From: an uncultured Collinsella sp.
Lineage (GTDB): Bacteria; Actinomycetota; Coriobacteriia; Coriobacteriales; Coriobacteriaceae
Direction: 5' to 3'
DNA: 13,416 bases
NCBI GenBank assembly: GCA_902478985.1
Contig: CABSNH010000033.1
Span: forward strand, 1 to 13,416
The position numbers were made by a program, and so were the translations under genes. The notes under the pieces were generated by a model. The model had not been told where the DNA came from, ran no database searches, and worked only from the letters and a program-made list of their open reading frames with translations. Positions 1 through 6,701 of the stretch are shown one piece after another (the stretch's first letter is position 1; each line of letters begins with the position of its first letter).

Positions 1-123
1 GGCGTGCCCGATCGCATCGATATCGACTGTGCGGCGGCCACCGGTTCCGAGTTCGGCCGCGTGGGCATCCTGCGCCTGGACGACGGGGCGGAGTTTTATG
101 CGAACATCAACCCGGGCGAATAA
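1..123 (+). CDS. C-terminal end of an unrecognised protein (5' end outside window)
   Basis: Frame 1 is open from the first base and closes at TAA 121-123, giving 40 residues that begin GVPDRIDIDC and end YANINPGE. Codon use is GC-rich at third positions, like the neighbouring genes, so this is a real coding end. The visible part is short, mildly acidic and has no membrane segment or motif that I can assign to a family. It is followed directly by repeat-bearing spacer, so it is probably the last gene of its transcription unit. Function unknown. Confidence 0.7.
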   Translation, partial: GVPDRIDIDCAAATGSEFGRVGILRLDDGAEFYANINPGE

Positions 124-130
124 TCGCTGC

Positions 131-178
131 AAAGGGTAGCTAATTTGGGACGGGGCCTTTTTGACTACTTTTGCCCTT
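131..178. repeat. Weak palindrome around a GGGACGGGG core
   Basis: GGGACGGGG at 147-155 is flanked by short complementary arms: GTAG 136-139 with CTAC 165-168, and AAGGG 132-136 with CCCTT 174-178. The arms are imperfect and the stem is poor. I list it because the same nine-base core occurs at 201-209 and 13030-13038 and related cores sit in other spacers of this window. It may be a decayed copy of that repeat family. Confidence 0.4.
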
Positions 179-189
179 CTGCCCGCTAA

Positions 190-221
190 TTGATTTTTCT
201 GGGACGGGGATTAAATAATCA
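190..221. repeat. Short palindromic repeat, GGGACGGGG-core type, copy 1
   Basis: TGATTTTT (191-198) pairs with AAATAATCA (213-221) around a loop holding GGGACGGGG (201-209). A second copy at 13018-13052 shares almost the whole unit, including the CT before and the ATTAAA after the core. Two near-identical non-coding hairpins about 12.8 kb apart indicate a dispersed repeat rather than a gene-specific terminator. Confidence 0.7.
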
Positions 222-237
222 TTTGGCCGCCCGCTGG

Positions 238-360
238 CTAAGTGAGTAGACTTTTTTGGAAATGCCGAGCACTCAACATGTTCGCCTCAATAAAACCGCA
301 GGTCACAGACTTGTGCTTTGTCGGTGTGGTCGGGGATTCGGTAAAAGTCTACTCACTTAG
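238..360. mobile_element. 123-bp element with perfect 18-bp terminal inverted repeats (MITE-like)
   Basis: CTAAGTGAGTAGACTTTT at 238-255 is the exact reverse complement of 343-360. The 87-base interior has no significant open frame and no strong internal pairing. Trimming the ends to AGTGAGTAGAC leaves TA on both outer sides, the target duplication typical of IS630/Tc1-mariner insertions, so a non-autonomous mariner-like MITE is the simplest reading. No transposase is present here. Alternatives are a large hairpin RNA or a protein-binding palindrome just downstream of the flippase gene. Confidence 0.55.
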
Positions 361-441
361 TTTTGCGTGATGCATATTGTCCGCAACGAGACCCCAGCCG
401 GGGTGATTCCATCGCAAATTCCGGTGACCGGGGGCAGCTAA
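361..441. other. Spacer downstream of the flippase gene; one small hairpin
   Basis: Between the inverted-repeat element and the flippase stop codon I see only a compact hairpin, ACCCC (391-395) with GGGGT (400-404) and a four-base loop. No U-tract follows on either strand, so I do not call it an intrinsic terminator. No open frame or other signal is apparent. Confidence 0.4.
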
Positions 442-2016
442 TTAGGCGCCGTATGGGTTGCGGTCGCGTTCGATGCGTTGGCGGATGTGGGCGTACTCGA
501 CAATCAGCAGCACCAGCAGCAGGGCCATGATAGCCAGGTAACTCACGACGGCGCCCATCAGGCCCAGCAGGTTGATCAGGATCACCGGGAGCACCACGCT
601 CACGGCAAAGCAGATGAGGTAAATCTTGGTGACGTCGCCGGCGTGGCGCAGCACCGTGATAATGGCGTAGATAAAATCGATGGCCGCGGTTACGCCGCCG
701 GCGACGACCATCAGCAGCGCCAATGTGCGGTAGCGCTCAAAGCTGAGGCCGTACATAAAGCTCATGATGGGGATGCCAGGGCCTTCCATAAACGCGGCGC
801 ATGCGCCGGTGATGACCACGATCAGCGCCATGACGGCGACAATAATTAAGTCAAAACGGCGGCGTTTGCGCGGGTTCGCCCAAATGCTCGACAGACGCAA
901 AAGCTGCGGTTTATAGACAAATCCAATGCTCAGCAAAATAGCCTGCGCCGGAAAGAACAGGGCATTAAAGTACAGCTGATATTTGTAGGCCAGCGTGCCT
1001 TCCATCACAAACTTGGGCATGCTCTCGATGAGGTTGAACAGGAACAGTGCGCCAAAGAGCGGGGCGCACTGGACAAACAGGTGGCCGACCTCGCGCAGAC
1101 TCACGCGACGCGATTTTTCGGTTTCGAGCAGGGCCAGCGGCGCGGTGACCAGCACGAGCGAGACGATGGCGGTGACACCCATGGCCATGGCCGCGATGGG
1201 CATGCTGCGCGTAAGGAACAGCGCCACGCTAAAGACCGCGATGACGCCGACGGAGCGCAGCGTTTGGCTCATGCCGGCCAGGTAGAGTTTATCGGCCTGC
1301 TGCAGGCGGCCCTCGTACACGTCCGCCACGCCGTCGATCACCTTATACAGGTAGACGCCCAGGCTGATCGTTGCCATCTGCGCGTCGTAGCCGCGGGCAC
1401 TGCTGTATGCAAGGCCGCAGGCCAGCGCGAATGCTCCGCAAAGCCAGCGGTTGAGCTGGTAGGAGGCAAAGGACGCCTTCTCGTCGATGTCCGAGACCTG
1501 AAAATTGCGCACGCCGTAGTTGCACGCGATCATGATGAGCGTGCCGGTGACAAACGCAATGGAGAACTTGCCGGCTTCCTCGGCGCCCACGAGCTGCGTG
1601 GACACGATGGTGAGCAGAGGAAACGCCATGCCCCATACGGCGGTGCCCAGGGTATTCCAAAGGTAGTCGCGACGGGTGGCATGATCTTCGTACTCGGCTT
1701 CTTGCGTGGAGAAGCCGCCGCCGTAGACGGCTCCGAGCAGGCGGTTCCACCAGGCATTGACCATGCGGTGGATGGGGCCGGGCTGGCGATCGCGCTCGCG
1801 GCGACGGCGTGTGGCCTGGTTGCTGTCGGGACCGCCGGCGTTACGCTGGCTTAGCTCTTGGATTCGTGCGAGCTCCTCGGCGGTGTGCGATGCGGGGAAC
1901 AGGCCGTTCTCGATGCGTCCGCCCTGCCCGTGCGCCCCGCCCGATACGGTGGGGTCGGTGACGCCGTTGCGGCGGGCGATGGCGCGGCGGATGCTATCGA
2001 GGGGCGTGATGCTCAA
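442..2016 (-). CDS. Wzx/MATE-like polysaccharide flippase (MOP superfamily)
   Basis: This 524-residue integral membrane protein probably flips undecaprenyl-linked oligosaccharides across the cytoplasmic membrane for surface glycan assembly. About 12 hydrophobic segments run from residue ~115 to ~510, with the spacing and Arg/Lys-rich cytoplasmic loops of lipopolysaccharide-biosynthesis (PST/Wzx) transporters. The sequence resembles Coriobacteriia proteins annotated that way. Odd: the first ~110 residues are hydrophilic, Gly/Arg-rich and look disordered, with a basic patch (ATRRRRERDRQ) near residue 70; typical Wzx proteins start almost directly with the first helix. The start is a TTG at 2014-2016, supported by AAAGGA at 2023-2028 on the same strand. 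It is divergent from the lactate permease gene, and no glycosyltransferase neighbours define its substrate. Family confident, substrate unknown. Confidence 0.8.
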   Translation of the reverse strand: MSITPLDSIRRAIARRNGVTDPTVSGGAHGQGGRIENGLFPASHTAEELARIQELSQRNAGGPDSNQATRRRRERDRQPGPIHRMVNAWWNRLLGAVYGGGFSTQEAEYEDHATRRDYLWNTLGTAVWGMAFPLLTIVSTQLVGAEEAGKFSIAFVTGTLIMIACNYGVRNFQVSDIDEKASFASYQLNRWLCGAFALACGLAYSSARGYDAQMATISLGVYLYKVIDGVADVYEGRLQQADKLYLAGMSQTLRSVGVIAVFSVALFLTRSMPIAAMAMGVTAIVSLVLVTAPLALLETEKSRRVSLREVGHLFVQCAPLFGALFLFNLIESMPKFVMEGTLAYKYQLYFNALFFPAQAILLSIGFVYKPQLLRLSSIWANPRKRRRFDLIIVAVMALIVVITGACAAFMEGPGIPIMSFMYGLSFERYRTLALLMVVAGGVTAAIDFIYAIITVLRHAGDVTKIYLICFAVSVVLPVILINLLGLMGAVVSYLAIMALLLVLLIVEYAHIRQRIERDRNPYGA

Positions 2017-2044
2017 GGCGGAGTCCTTTCTATTGCTGCGCTCT

Positions 2045-2050
2045 AGTATA
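2045..2050 (-). promoter_or_regulatory. Candidate -10 element for the flippase gene
   Basis: On the - strand this reads TATACT, four of six matches to TATAAT including the first four bases, about 30 bases before the TTG start. A -35 box at the right distance is poor (ACACGA-like), so the assignment is tentative. Confidence 0.3.
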
Positions 2051-2075
2051 GACGCGGCGGTGTTTGCTCGTGTTT

Positions 2076-2092
2076 TTGAACGGATTGTTCAA
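2076..2092. promoter_or_regulatory. Inverted repeat TTGAAC-N5-GTTCAA between divergent genes (operator candidate)
   Basis: The perfect 6-5-6 dyad TTGAAC/GTTCAA lies between the flippase and lactate permease starts, and another TGTTCAA half-site occurs at 2138-2144, about five helical turns further on. Size and position suit a dimeric repressor or activator controlling the permease, the flippase or both. No regulator gene is adjacent, so the binding protein is unknown. Confidence 0.4.
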
Positions 2093-2195
2093 TATTTCGG
2101 CAGGCGGCAGAAAATTGTCGGTAAGCGTGCGGTATCCTGTTCAAGTTTTATGACACCCCCGATGCCGCCCTCGCGGTACCAAGGAGCTTTTACCC

Positions 2196-3767
2196 ATGGA
2201 CGTCGCCGCATTTTTGCTGGCTCTTGTGCCTATCATCTGGCTTGTCGTGATGCTGCTGTGCTTTAAATGGCCGGCCTGGAAAGCCGCGATTGGTTCGTTT
2301 GTTCTTTCGTGCGTGCTCGCCTTTGCGTGGTGGCATTTGCCGGTGGCGCAGATAGCCACGGCCTCGCTCGAGGGCTTTTTGATGGCGCTGTGGCCCATCG
2401 TGTTGGTGATTATCGCCGCCGTCTTTACGTATAACCTCTGCGTTCGCACGGGCGCCATGGACGTGATCGGCAGCATGATCACCTCCATCAGCAGCGATCG
2501 CCGTCTGCTGGCGCTGCTCGTGGCGTGGTGCTTCGGCGGCTTTATGGAGGGCATGGCTGGCTTTGGTACCGCTGTCGCCATTCCCGCCGGCATGCTCGCG
2601 GGCCTTGGTTTTGAGGCCGTGCCTGCCGTGCTGATCTGCCTGCTGGCCAACGGCGTGCCCACGCCCTACGGCTCCATCGGCATCCCCACGGTGTCCGTTG
2701 CCGACCTGGTGGGTCTGGATTCCCTGCACCTGGCGACCGTTCAGCTGGTGCAGCTCGCACCGTTCTTTGTGGTGATGCCGCTGCTCATCGTGTTGGTTGC
2801 GGGCCGCGTGACCGACGATCAAGGCGATGTTGCGAGCGTAGGCGAGCGCCTGCACGGCGTGGCCGGTATCGCGCTGCTCTCTGGCGCGTCCTTTGTCGGC
2901 GCTGCCCTGGTCGTCGCTATGTTTGTGGGCCCCGAGCTTGCCGTGGTCGTGGGCTCCATCGTGTCGCTCGCGCTGACCGCCGCGCTTGCCATGCGCGCCG
3001 AGAAGTCCGGTCACCTGGACGCGCGCTTTCACATGAATATCGAGGCCGGTGAGCAGCTCACCGCTAAGTCGGCGCTTTCTGCCTGGTCGTGTTTCATCCT
3101 GATTTTTGTACTGCTGTTGGGTACGTCCAACCTGGTGCCCGCCGTGCATGCCGCGCTTGCGCCCTTTGCGAGTCGCGTGCAGGTGTATTGCGGCGAGAAC
3201 CCCGGCACGCTCACGTTTTCGTGGATTAACACGCCGGGTGTTTGGATCTTCCTGGCCGCGTTTATCGGCGGCGCCATTCAGGGGGCTTCGCCGCGCATGA
3301 TGGGCGAGGTGCTGGCCGCGACTGTGAAGCAGATGATGCCGACGGTAATCACGATGCTTTCGGTGCTGGGCTGTGCCAAGGTGATGGGCTATGCGGGCAT
3401 GATCTCTTCGATCAGTGCGTTCTGCATTGCCGTCGCCGGTGGTCTGTACCCGATTCTGGCCCCGTGGATCGGTGCCGTCGGTGCGTTCGTGACCGGTTCG
3501 GGCACATCGTCGGGCATGCTGTTTGGTCCCATTCAGAGCCAGGCCGCTTCGGCGCTGGGTGTGAGCGACTACTGGATGGTTGCGCTGAACGCCCTGGGTG
3601 TCGCCGCCGGCAAGATGATCTCGCCGCAAACGCTCGCGATTGGCCTTGCCGCCGTGCACGTGCGCGGTAAGGACGCCGAACTCCTGGGTGCAGTGCTGCC
3701 CTACGCCGTCGGCATGCTGGTCCTCATGAGCGCCATCGCCATGCTCGGCCAAGGCCTGCCACTGTAG
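2196..3767 (+). CDS. lldP: L-lactate permease (LctP/LldP family)
   Basis: This 523-residue transporter is probably a proton-coupled L-lactate (possibly also D-lactate/glycolate) permease of the cytoplasmic membrane. Hydrophobic helices span the whole chain. The family hallmark is clear: GGFMEGMAGFGTAVAIP at residues 114-130, followed by NGVPTPYGSIGIPT at 152-165, and a second conserved G/S-rich segment (GSGTSSGMLFGPIQ) near residues 433-446. Length is within the usual 500-560. ATG at 2196 has AAGGAG at 2181-2186. The gene stands alone, divergent from the flippase, and its stop codon overlaps a GC-rich hairpin (3767-3799). PEP carboxykinase follows 250 bases later, which suits lactate/pyruvate metabolism. 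Transport direction cannot be read from sequence; in a fermenter it may export as well as import. Confidence 0.93.
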   Translation: MDVAAFLLALVPIIWLVVMLLCFKWPAWKAAIGSFVLSCVLAFAWWHLPVAQIATASLEGFLMALWPIVLVIIAAVFTYNLCVRTGAMDVIGSMITSISSDRRLLALLVAWCFGGFMEGMAGFGTAVAIPAGMLAGLGFEAVPAVLICLLANGVPTPYGSIGIPTVSVADLVGLDSLHLATVQLVQLAPFFVVMPLLIVLVAGRVTDDQGDVASVGERLHGVAGIALLSGASFVGAALVVAMFVGPELAVVVGSIVSLALTAALAMRAEKSGHLDARFHMNIEAGEQLTAKSALSAWSCFILIFVLLLGTSNLVPAVHAALAPFASRVQVYCGENPGTLTFSWINTPGVWIFLAAFIGGAIQGASPRMMGEVLAATVKQMMPTVITMLSVLGCAKVMGYAGMISSISAFCIAVAGGLYPILAPWIGAVGAFVTGSGTSSGMLFGPIQSQAASALGVSDYWMVALNALGVAAGKMISPQTLAIGLAAVHVRGKDAELLGAVLPYAVGMLVLMSAIAMLGQGLPL

Positions 3768-3799
3768 CCGGCACTCTGGGAACGTCCCTAAGTGCCGGC
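3767..3799. repeat. GC-rich hairpin overlapping the lactate permease stop
   Basis: GCCGGCACT (3767-3775) pairs perfectly with AGTGCCGGC (3791-3799). The loop contains a nested GGGA-ACG-TCCC, again a GGGAC/GTCCC-type core. No U-tract follows, so it is more likely a palindromic repeat or mRNA-stabilising 3' hairpin than a classical terminator. Confidence 0.6.
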
Positions 3800-3804
3800 A
3801 TCTA

Positions 3805-3842
3805 GGGACACTCCTTGGTTGTTGCCTGTTCATAAGTGTCCC
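3805..3842. repeat. GGGACACT/AGTGTCCC hairpin
   Basis: GGGACACT (3805-3812) and AGTGTCCC (3835-3842) form a perfect 8-bp stem around a 22-base loop. A further CGTCCCC sits at 3864-3870. This belongs to the GTCCC-containing intergenic elements seen throughout the window. Confidence 0.55.
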
Positions 3843-3928
3843 CAACGATTAGTCGATTAAGAACGTCCCCAATGACCAGGCCGCTTGCCTGCGATTTTTG
3901 ACCGTTGGGCGGGCGCTTCGCCGTTGCC

Positions 3929-3944
3929 GCAAAAACGTTTTTGC
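3929..3944. promoter_or_regulatory. Perfect 16-bp palindrome upstream of pckA (LacI-type operator candidate)
   Basis: GCAAAAACGTTTTTGC is fully self-complementary with a central CG. Palindromes of the form AAACGTTT around a CG centre are typical of LacI/CcpA-family operators. It lies 75 bases before the pckA ATG. Which protein binds, and whether it represses, cannot be told from sequence. Confidence 0.5.
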
Positions 3945-3961
3945 ATATCGGGTACAACGGG

Positions 3962-3977
3962 CTTTACGTGAGTAAAG
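3962..3977. promoter_or_regulatory. Second dyad upstream of pckA, CTTTAC-N4-GTAAAG
   Basis: CTTTAC (3962-3967) and GTAAAG (3972-3977) form a perfect 6-4-6 inverted repeat between the first palindrome and the ribosome binding site. It could be an operator of a different regulator or a small 5'UTR hairpin. Confidence 0.4.
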
Positions 3978-4018
3978 TGCGCGCCGCGTCCACGTGTCGC
4001 GTTTTTAAAGGAGGCCCC

Positions 4019-5689
4019 ATGCCTGGTGTTACCCCTGCAGAAGTTCTGTCCAACTTTGGCATTACGCTGGTCGAAGACCCCGCCGAGAACCAGCCCCGTC
4101 TGCTGGTCGATCTACCCGCCGCGGAGCTCGTCGAGCACGCTATCCGCCGCGAAGAAGGTCGCATGGCATCCAACGGCGCGCTGGTGATCGAGACGGGGGA
4201 GCGCACCGGCCGTTCCCCCAATGACCGCTTTATCGTCGACACCCCCGATGTTCACGACAAGATCGCCTGGGGCGCCGTCAACCGCCCTCTTTCGATCGAG
4301 AGCTACGAGACCATCAAGGCCGGTATCGTCGACTACCTCAACGAGCGCGACGTGTTCGTCACCCGCGGCATGGCCGGCACCGACCGCAACCATACGCGTC
4401 GCCTGCTCGTCGCCTGCGAGCGTGCCAGCCAGGCGCTGTTCATTAAGCAAATGCTCGCCCGTCCGCTCGCCCGCGAAATCGCGCGCACCGGCGAGCCGGA
4501 CTTCTGCGTGCTCGCCGCGCCGGGCTACCAGTGCGATCCCGCCATTAAGGGCCTCAACTCCAGCGCCGCCGTGGTCATTAACTTCCAGGAGCGCGTGATT
4601 CTGGTTGCCGGCACCGGTTACTCCGGCGAAATCAAAAAGTCCATCTTCAGCGTCATGAATTACCTACTGCCCGTCGAGGACGACGTGCTACCCATGCACT
4701 GCTCGGCCAGCATGGATCCCGTCACGCACGAGACGGCCGTGTTCTTTGGCCTTTCCGGCACGGGCAAGACCACGCTTTCGGCCAACCCCACGCGCCTGCT
4801 GATCGGCGACGACGAGCACGGCTGGTCCGACATGGGCATCTTCAACATCGAGGGAGGCTGCTATGCCAAGTGCGAGGGCCTGGACGCGTTCCATGAGCCC
4901 GAGATCTTCAACGCCGTCCGCTTTGGCGCCATCTGCGAAAACGTGGTGCTCGATGAGAATCGCAAGCCTAACTATGATGATGTCTCGATCACGCACAACA
5001 CGCGCGTGGCCTATCCCGTCGAGCACATTCCCAACGCGTGGACCAAGGGCATGGGCACCACCCCGAGCGTTGTGCTGTTTTTGACCTGTGATGCCTTTGG
5101 CGTGCTGCCGCCCATCTCGCGCCTGACGGCCGACGCCGCCATGTATCACTTTGTGACGGGCTTTACGGCCAAGATCCCCGGCACCGAGGTCGGCGTCACC
5201 GAGCCCACGCCCACGTTCTCCTCGCTGTTCGGAGAGCCGTTTATGCCGCTCGACCCCATGGTCTACGCTAAGATGCTCGGTGAGCGTATCGCCGACGGTC
5301 GCACCCGCGTCTATCTGGTCAACACTGGCTGGATTGGTGGCGGTTATGGCGTGGGCCATCGAATCGAGCTTGCATACACGCGCGCCCTGGTGGCCCGCGC
5401 CCTCGACGGTACCATCGAGGACAGCGAGTTCGTGCACGACGATATCTTTAACGTCGACATTCCCACCACGTGCCACGGTGTGCCCGACGGCATCCTGGTG
5501 CCGCGCCAGTACTGGCAGAGCACCGCGCGCTACGACGAGGCTGCGCACAACCTGGCCGTGATGTTCGAGGAGAACTTCGAGAAGAAGTACTCGCACCTGC
5601 CCGATTCCGTCAAAGCCGCCGGCCCGCACGCCCAAGTGTCCGCCGAGGCCCGTCATCGCGGCCGTGGGCTGCTGGGACTCCGCCATTAG
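4019..5689 (+). CDS. pckA: Phosphoenolpyruvate carboxykinase (ATP)
   Basis: This cytoplasmic enzyme interconverts oxaloacetate + ATP and PEP + CO2 + ADP; in fermenters it can also run toward oxaloacetate. Diagnostic residues are all present: TGRSP with R65 for substrate binding, K206/K207 and H228 for metal/substrate contacts, the kinase-1a loop GLSGTGKTT at 244-252, and kinase-2 LIGDDEH at 261-267. The 556-residue length is close to the ~540 usual for the ATP-dependent family, with a slightly longer Arg/Gly-rich tail. I chose ATG 4019 because AAAGGAGG (4007-4014) lies just upstream and the protein then begins like other family members; the frame stays open upstream to 3905 but that extension shows no family similarity and overlaps both operator-like dyads. 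A hairpin with short T-run follows the stop. Confidence 0.96.
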   Translation: MPGVTPAEVLSNFGITLVEDPAENQPRLLVDLPAAELVEHAIRREEGRMASNGALVIETGERTGRSPNDRFIVDTPDVHDKIAWGAVNRPLSIESYETIKAGIVDYLNERDVFVTRGMAGTDRNHTRRLLVACERASQALFIKQMLARPLAREIARTGEPDFCVLAAPGYQCDPAIKGLNSSAAVVINFQERVILVAGTGYSGEIKKSIFSVMNYLLPVEDDVLPMHCSASMDPVTHETAVFFGLSGTGKTTLSANPTRLLIGDDEHGWSDMGIFNIEGGCYAKCEGLDAFHEPEIFNAVRFGAICENVVLDENRKPNYDDVSITHNTRVAYPVEHIPNAWTKGMGTTPSVVLFLTCDAFGVLPPISRLTADAAMYHFVTGFTAKIPGTEVGVTEPTPTFSSLFGEPFMPLDPMVYAKMLGERIADGRTRVYLVNTGWIGGGYGVGHRIELAYTRALVARALDGTIEDSEFVHDDIFNVDIPTTCHGVPDGILVPRQYWQSTARYDEAAHNLAVMFEENFEKKYSHLPDSVKAAGPHAQVSAEARHRGRGLLGLRH

Positions 5690-5708
5690 CGTCGCCGTGA
5701 GTCCATAT

Positions 5709-5745
5709 CCACCACAAAGGGGACAGGCACCTTTATGGTGGTTTT
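5709..5745 (+). terminator. CCACCA-type hairpin repeat acting as possible pckA terminator
   Basis: CCACCACAAAGG (5709-5720) pairs with CCTTTATGGTGG (5730-5741) with one C:A mismatch, and TTTT follows at 5742-5745. The loop carries GGACAGG. The same hairpin recurs, in inverted orientation, at 6664-6696 and 8707-8738, so this is a dispersed repeat that also has terminator geometry. Confidence 0.6.
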
Positions 5746-5772
5746 GCTCGCGCGGATGACTCGGGTTACAAT
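5744..5772 (+). promoter_or_regulatory. Sigma-70-type promoter for the B3/4 gene leader
   Basis: TTGCTC (5744-5749) and TACAAT (5767-5772) are separated by exactly 17 bases. The -10 box matches five of six consensus positions, the -35 three. Predicted initiation near 5779 would give an untranslated leader of about 135 bases before the B3/4-domain gene. Confidence 0.5.
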
Positions 5773-5778
5773 ACGCCT

Positions 5779-5913
5779 GACATAACGTCCCCTTCTCCGG
5801 ATGGGGACAGCGCAAGCGCTCTTGTGACGGCACCGTAGGACTTTGAAGGTGGCCGTTGTAAGGGCGCTTTTTGTTTTCGCGCTCGCGTGGGCGCGAATCG
5901 TGAAGGGAGCATG
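5779..5913 (+). promoter_or_regulatory. Structured 5' leader of the B3/4 gene (attenuator/riboswitch candidate)
   Basis: The leader contains a GTCCCC/GGGGAC hairpin (5787-5792 with 5803-5808), a small AGCG-CAAG-CGCT hairpin (5809-5820) and a composite terminator hairpin (5814-5869). A 7-bp TTCGCGC/GCGCGAA stem (5876-5882 with 5891-5897) precedes the ribosome binding site AGGGAG. The AGCG hairpin uses bases needed for the left side of the terminator, so the two compete, as in attenuators. I recognise no known riboswitch core and no T-box motif. It could instead be a free-standing ~100-nt RNA ending at the terminator. Confidence 0.45.
5814..5877 (+). terminator. Intrinsic terminator inside the B3/4 leader
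   Basis: AAGCGCTCTT (5814-5823) pairs with AAGGGCGCTT (5860-5869), 10 bp with one G-U. An inner stem, ACGGCACC (5827-5834) with GGTGGCCGT (5848-5856, one bulge), caps it. The T-run TTTTTGTTTT covers 5868-5877. It lies upstream of, not after, the coding sequence, so readthrough would be needed to express the gene from promoter 5744-5772. Confidence 0.65.
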
Positions 5914-5914
5914 T

Positions 5915-6634
5915 ATGAAGAGCTTTATTGCCGAGGATTCATTCTGGGAGCTGTTTCCGCAGGCAGCGGTCGGCGTGGTGGTCGTGGAGGGTATGAAGCC
6001 CGCGTCTCAGATTCCTCAAGAGGACGTGGATGCGATTGCGGCGTTGCTCGATCGCGCGAATATCGATGCGGAGCGTCATCTGACCAGCGATACCATCAGC
6101 GAGAACGCACCGGTCAAGGCATGGCGCGAGGCCTATCGTCTGTTCAAGACCAAAAAGGGCGCGCGCTGTTCAATCGAGAACCTGCTCAAGCGCGTGCTCA
6201 AGGGCAAGCCGGTGGGCCACATTACACCCGCGGTGGATATTTACAACACGGTGTCGTTGACCTACGCGTTGCCCGTGGGAGGCGAGGATTTGCATGCGAT
6301 TGAGGGCGATCTTCGCTTGAAGGTGACCGACGGTGGCGATGCGTTCTTGCCGCTTGGCGAGGAAGCGGATGACCCGACGCTTCCCGGCGAGCTGGCCTAT
6401 ATCGATGATGCAGGCGCCGTGTGCCGCTGCTGGAACTGGCGCGACGGCGTTCGAACGGCTCTGTCCGACGATTCGGCCGACGCGTTCCTGGCGATTGAAT
6501 GTGTTGAGCCCGAGCGAATGGGGGACTGTCAGGCCGCGATCGATCGCTTAGCCGAGCTGCTTGAGCGGTATTTGGGGGCGACGGTTGTCGTTAAGACGCT
6601 TGTGACCCGCGACAATCCCCGCGTGGAGCTGTAG
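5915..6634 (+). CDS. Free-standing B3/4 (tRNA-binding/editing-like) domain protein
   Basis: This 239-residue soluble protein belongs to the B3/4-domain family, related to the editing region of the phenylalanyl-tRNA synthetase beta chain. Stand-alone members are suspected to bind or proofread aminoacyl-tRNAs, but no activity is established that I can cite. Visible family features are ARCSIENLLKRVLKG at 83-97, the DIYNTVSLTYALPVGGEDL stretch at 108-126 and CWNWRDG at 162-168. I chose ATG 5915 because AGGGAG (5904-5909) precedes it; the frame is open back to 5843, and that extension would look like a signal peptide (hydrophobic after MKV), but it is encoded by the terminator hairpin and T-run and is better read as non-coding. 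A structured leader precedes and a strong terminator follows, so it is a single-gene unit. Confidence 0.82.
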   Translation: MKSFIAEDSFWELFPQAAVGVVVVEGMKPASQIPQEDVDAIAALLDRANIDAERHLTSDTISENAPVKAWREAYRLFKTKKGARCSIENLLKRVLKGKPVGHITPAVDIYNTVSLTYALPVGGEDLHAIEGDLRLKVTDGGDAFLPLGEEADDPTLPGELAYIDDAGAVCRCWNWRDGVRTALSDDSADAFLAIECVEPERMGDCQAAIDRLAELLERYLGATVVVKTLVTRDNPRVEL

Positions 6635-6660
6635 CGGCGCCTAGAACCTATTGATGCCCC

Positions 6661-6701
6661 AAACCGCCACAAAGGTGCCTGTCCCTTTTGTGGTGGTTTT
6701 T
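6661..6701 (+). terminator. Rho-independent terminator built on the CCACCACAAAGG repeat
   Basis: AAACCGCCACAAAGG (6661-6675) pairs with CCTTTTGTGGTGGTTT (6684-6699) with a G-U pair and one bulged base; TTTTTAT follows. The loop reads TGCCTGTC. Flanking A and T runs make it usable on both strands. It terminates the B3/4 gene and separates it from marR. Confidence 0.75.

Noticed and set aside
2190..3845. Long open frame (551 codons) on the - strand opposite the lactate permease gene
   Set aside because: Its translation is His/Arg/Gln-rich with no family resemblance, and it arises from the GC-rich third positions of the real gene on the other strand.
3905..4018. N-terminal extension of PEP carboxykinase
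   Set aside because: In-frame but crosses both operator-like dyads and the ribosome binding site; ATG 4019 gives R65 at the same number as in the E. coli enzyme.
4688..5833. 381-codon open frame opposite pckA
   Set aside because: Low-complexity, no motif, no ribosome binding site; antisense shadow of a highly conserved enzyme.
5843..5914. Signal peptide in front of the B3/4 protein
   Set aside because: The hydrophobic translation comes from the terminator stem and T-run; the family is cytosolic and ATG 5915 has a good ribosome binding site.
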